Made by a program: the position numbers and the translations under genes. Positions 63,442 to 64,000 of a stretch of DNA of 64,000 nt are shown in pieces. Below the pieces are notes generated by a model. It worked only from the letters and a program-made list of their open reading frames with translations. It made no database searches and had not been told where the DNA came from. Source of the stretch: Microbulbifer thermotolerans (lineage in GTDB: Bacteria; Pseudomonadota; Gammaproteobacteria; Pseudomonadales; Cellvibrionaceae); contig NZ_FOKT01000002.1 in assembly GCF_900112305.1 (NCBI RefSeq), forward strand, positions 433,228 to 497,227. Reading direction: 5' to 3'. Numbering within the stretch: the first letter of the stretch is position 1; each line of letters starts with the position of its first letter.

Positions 63442-63544
63442 GGCGCCATTTTCCGGGATTTTCCCGCTGTAGTCACCTGCTGCGCCCCTGACCACCCGGC
63501 GGACAGCCACACTTGAGAGAGCATAGGCCAGATAAGAGAGGAAG

Positions 63545-63832
63545 ATGATTCACGTACTGATCGAACGGGAAATCGCCCCGGACATGCAAAGCACTTACGA
63601 AGAAGCCGCGCGCAAAATACTCGCCTCCGCCTACCGCACCACGGGTTTCGTGGAGGGTCAAACCTATATCGAAAAAGGGAATCCCCTGCGCCGCTTCACG
63701 CTGTCAAAATGGCAATCGGAACTCCACTGGCAACGCTGGTACAGCAGCGAAGAGCGGCGCGAGCAAATGTCTCAACTAAGGCCGCTTTTGTTGGAAAGGG
63801 AAAAAATTACGATTCTACAAGCTGCAGAATAA
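63545..63832 (+). CDS. Antibiotic-biosynthesis-monooxygenase-fold protein
   Basis: 95 residues, single dimeric alpha/beta-barrel domain: [65 protein letters not shown]. Could be a monooxygenase, heme-degrading or stress protein; catalytic residues are not diagnostic. Its 3' end overlaps the convergent hydrolase gene by 26 bp. Confidence 0.8.
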   Translation: MIHVLIEREIAPDMQSTYEEAARKILASAYRTTGFVEGQTYIEKGNPLRRFTLSKWQSELHWQRWYSSEERREQMSQLRPLLLEREKITILQAAE

Positions 63833-64000
63833 AATCCGCCACTTCATCCACCGCCGCCTGCCAGTGCTGCTCCCGGGTGAAACCGCTGGCGCGACGGGGC
63901 TTGAAATCATGGTCGCCATCCTGCAGCCACTGAAAGCGGATAGCCTCCGGCAAACCGTAGCCCGGCACCTCTTCCGCACTACCCAGCGGGTCCCTGCTGC
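63807..64000 (-). CDS. Alpha/beta-hydrolase family protein (N-terminus outside window)
   Basis: Only the last 64 residues are inside the window. The visible part RDPLGSAEEVPGYGLPEAIR, then WLQDGDHDFKP, is the end of a KANL3/Tex30-like alpha/beta hydrolase, with the catalytic His in DGDH. The rest continues past 64000. Confidence 0.65.
   Translation of the reverse strand, partial: SRDPLGSAEEVPGYGLPEAIRFQWLQDGDHDFKPRRASGFTREQHWQAAVDEVADFILQLVES

Overview
This 64 kb window looks like the chromosome of a marine-type gammaproteobacterium. The smc-zipA-ligA block, the complete System I cytochrome c maturation (ccm) set, pdxB, the EF-P hydroxylase epmC, tusA, queF and a PA3496-type small protein are a gammaproteobacterial combination. 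The protein style resembles Cellvibrionales such as Microbulbifer. That placement is inferred from gene content; no search was possible.

Layout. 1-2.9 kb: a cut-off cysteine desulfurase and tatD, a LysE exporter and a secreted unknown. 2.9-8.1 kb: a four-gene operon (flavin monooxygenase, SBF-type symporter, NAD-dependent epimerase, short-chain dehydrogenase) diverging from an AraC-type regulator. 8.3-16.9 kb: a lipoprotein, an M14 carboxypeptidase, then lipid genes (long-chain acyl-CoA ligase, SCP2-like protein, large acyl-CoA dehydrogenase) and a second AraC-type regulator. 16.9-26.5 kb: fumarase, DUF4399 protein, ligA, zipA and smc. 26.7-35.2 kb: ccm genes, with ccmH-ccmI separated from ccmABCDEFG by yigZ and two tRNA genes on the other strand. 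35.5-39.1 kb: a 2OG-Fe(II) oxygenase, a STAS protein, a PA3496-like protein, tRNA-Arg and an isoaspartyl peptidase.

39.24-47.72 kb is a compact integrated element of about 8.5 kb. It is bounded by a perfect 15-bp repeat of the 3' end of tRNA-Ser(GGA). It carries a tyrosine integrase, an AlpA-like regulator, a TOPRIM primase/RepA-type ATPase, an iteron-like array with a perfect hairpin (candidate origin), a Nu1-like small terminase, several tiny ORFs, one HK97-fold capsid-like protein, a ribbon-helix-helix-like protein and a Mor-like activator. I see no large terminase, portal, protease, tail or lysis gene. The best reading is a phage satellite (PICI-like) with an unusual minimal packaging/capsid cargo. 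It is the most interesting part of the window.

47.9-64 kb: nitroreductase, membrane-bound class III cyclase, HdeD-like protein, queF, a YadG/YadH-like ABC exporter, a tandem Glu-Gly-Glu-Gly tRNA operon with a strong stringent-type promoter, a DUF1499 protein, msrB, an alaA-like aminotransferase, an RlmI-like methyltransferase, and a tightly overlapping reverse-strand run (epmC, Xni-like exonuclease, pdxB, ATP-NAD-kinase-like protein). The window ends with an unknown protein, tusA, a small monooxygenase-fold protein and a cut-off alpha/beta hydrolase.
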